Shown: positions 32,045 through 32,129 of the stretch, in pieces | How the letters are laid out: each line of letters begins with the position of its first letter | How positions within the stretch are numbered: the stretch's first letter is position 1 | Assembly: GCA_022796015.1 (NCBI GenBank) | Contig: JAAWHU010000041.1 | Location: 1-32,129, forward strand | From: Hungatella sp. | GTDB taxonomy: Bacteria > Bacillota > Clostridia > Lachnospirales > Lachnospiraceae | Length of the DNA: 32,129 nt | Direction of reading: 5' to 3' | Translations under genes and position numbers: made by a program | Notes under the pieces: generated by a model | What the model was told of the DNA's origin: nothing | What the model saw: the letters and a program-made list of their open reading frames with translations, nothing else | Database searches by the model: none

Positions 32045-32062
32045 CGAAGCGGAATCGAAGTG

Positions 32063-32129
32063 GCAGCACTGCGGGCTGGCACAGAGGCATAGTGCGAGGC
32101 AGCAGCACTGCGGGCTGGCACAGAGGCAT
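32063..32129 (+). repeat. 39-bp-period tandem repeat, cut by the window end
   Basis: A 28-bp sequence starting GCAGCACTGCGGGCTGG occurs at 32063-32090 and again at 32102-32129, separated by AGTGCGAGGCA. AGTGCGAGGCAG (32091-32102) also occurs inside the adhE 3' end at 31945-31956. More copies may lie beyond the window. Confidence 0.8.

Noticed and set aside
32063..32129. CRISPR repeat-spacer unit at the window end
   Set aside because: The 28-bp repeats are separated by only 11 bp, too short for a spacer, and the link sequence also occurs in the adhE end.

Overview
The window looks like a chromosomal segment of a low-to-mid GC Gram-positive anaerobe, most probably a Lachnospiraceae member (Clostridium cluster XIVa, Enterocloster/Hungatella-like). 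This is inferred from the strong AGGAGG ribosome binding sites, the clostridial fused AdhE with Rex-like operators, the three-part GlpA-like flavin dehydrogenase and the protein styles. No rRNA or tRNA gene, CRISPR array or insertion-sequence transposase was recognised.

Layout. Positions 1-221 hold a fold-back repeat. Positions 222-1479 (minus strand) hold three small genes of unknown function, one of them extremely acidic. They are followed by a divergent 1005-residue RecQ-like helicase (1755-4772). Positions 4840-9189 (minus) encode a cytosolic hybrid histidine kinase and a chemoreceptor, and 9363-10379 (minus) a LacI-family regulator. Divergent from it, 10753-19839 is a nine-gene catabolic operon: LarA-like racemase, lipoprotein binding protein, two permeases, two ATPases, and a three-component flavin/iron-sulfur dehydrogenase. 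A signalling operon follows (19922-26112): a stand-alone receiver, a membrane hybrid kinase with a 13-residue tandem repeat and an Hpt domain, and a membrane hybrid kinase fused to a DegV-type domain. The rest is a HAD phosphatase (minus), a second copy of the 99-bp repeat in opposite orientation, a polytopic membrane protein, TrmO, and adhE behind a promoter with two Rex-like sites. The window ends in a repeat-rich tail.

How it fits together. The LacI regulator probably controls the divergent operon. That operon would import a small organic anion, interconvert its hydroxyacid stereoisomers with a nickel-pincer racemase, and oxidise one isomer with the flavin dehydrogenase. The substrate cannot be read from sequence. 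The two ATPases carry complementary defects, so that when paired they would form one degenerate and one canonical ATP site, which argues for an obligate heterodimeric importer. The adjacent phosphorelay has no DNA-binding output domain.

The points most worth a second look are the asymmetric importer with its uncharacterised pathway, the kinase-DegV fusion, the tandem repeat between receiver and Hpt domains, the paired Rex-like sites, and the apparent repeat-derived tail of AdhE. Several gene starts were moved to internal codons because the ribosome binding site demands it.
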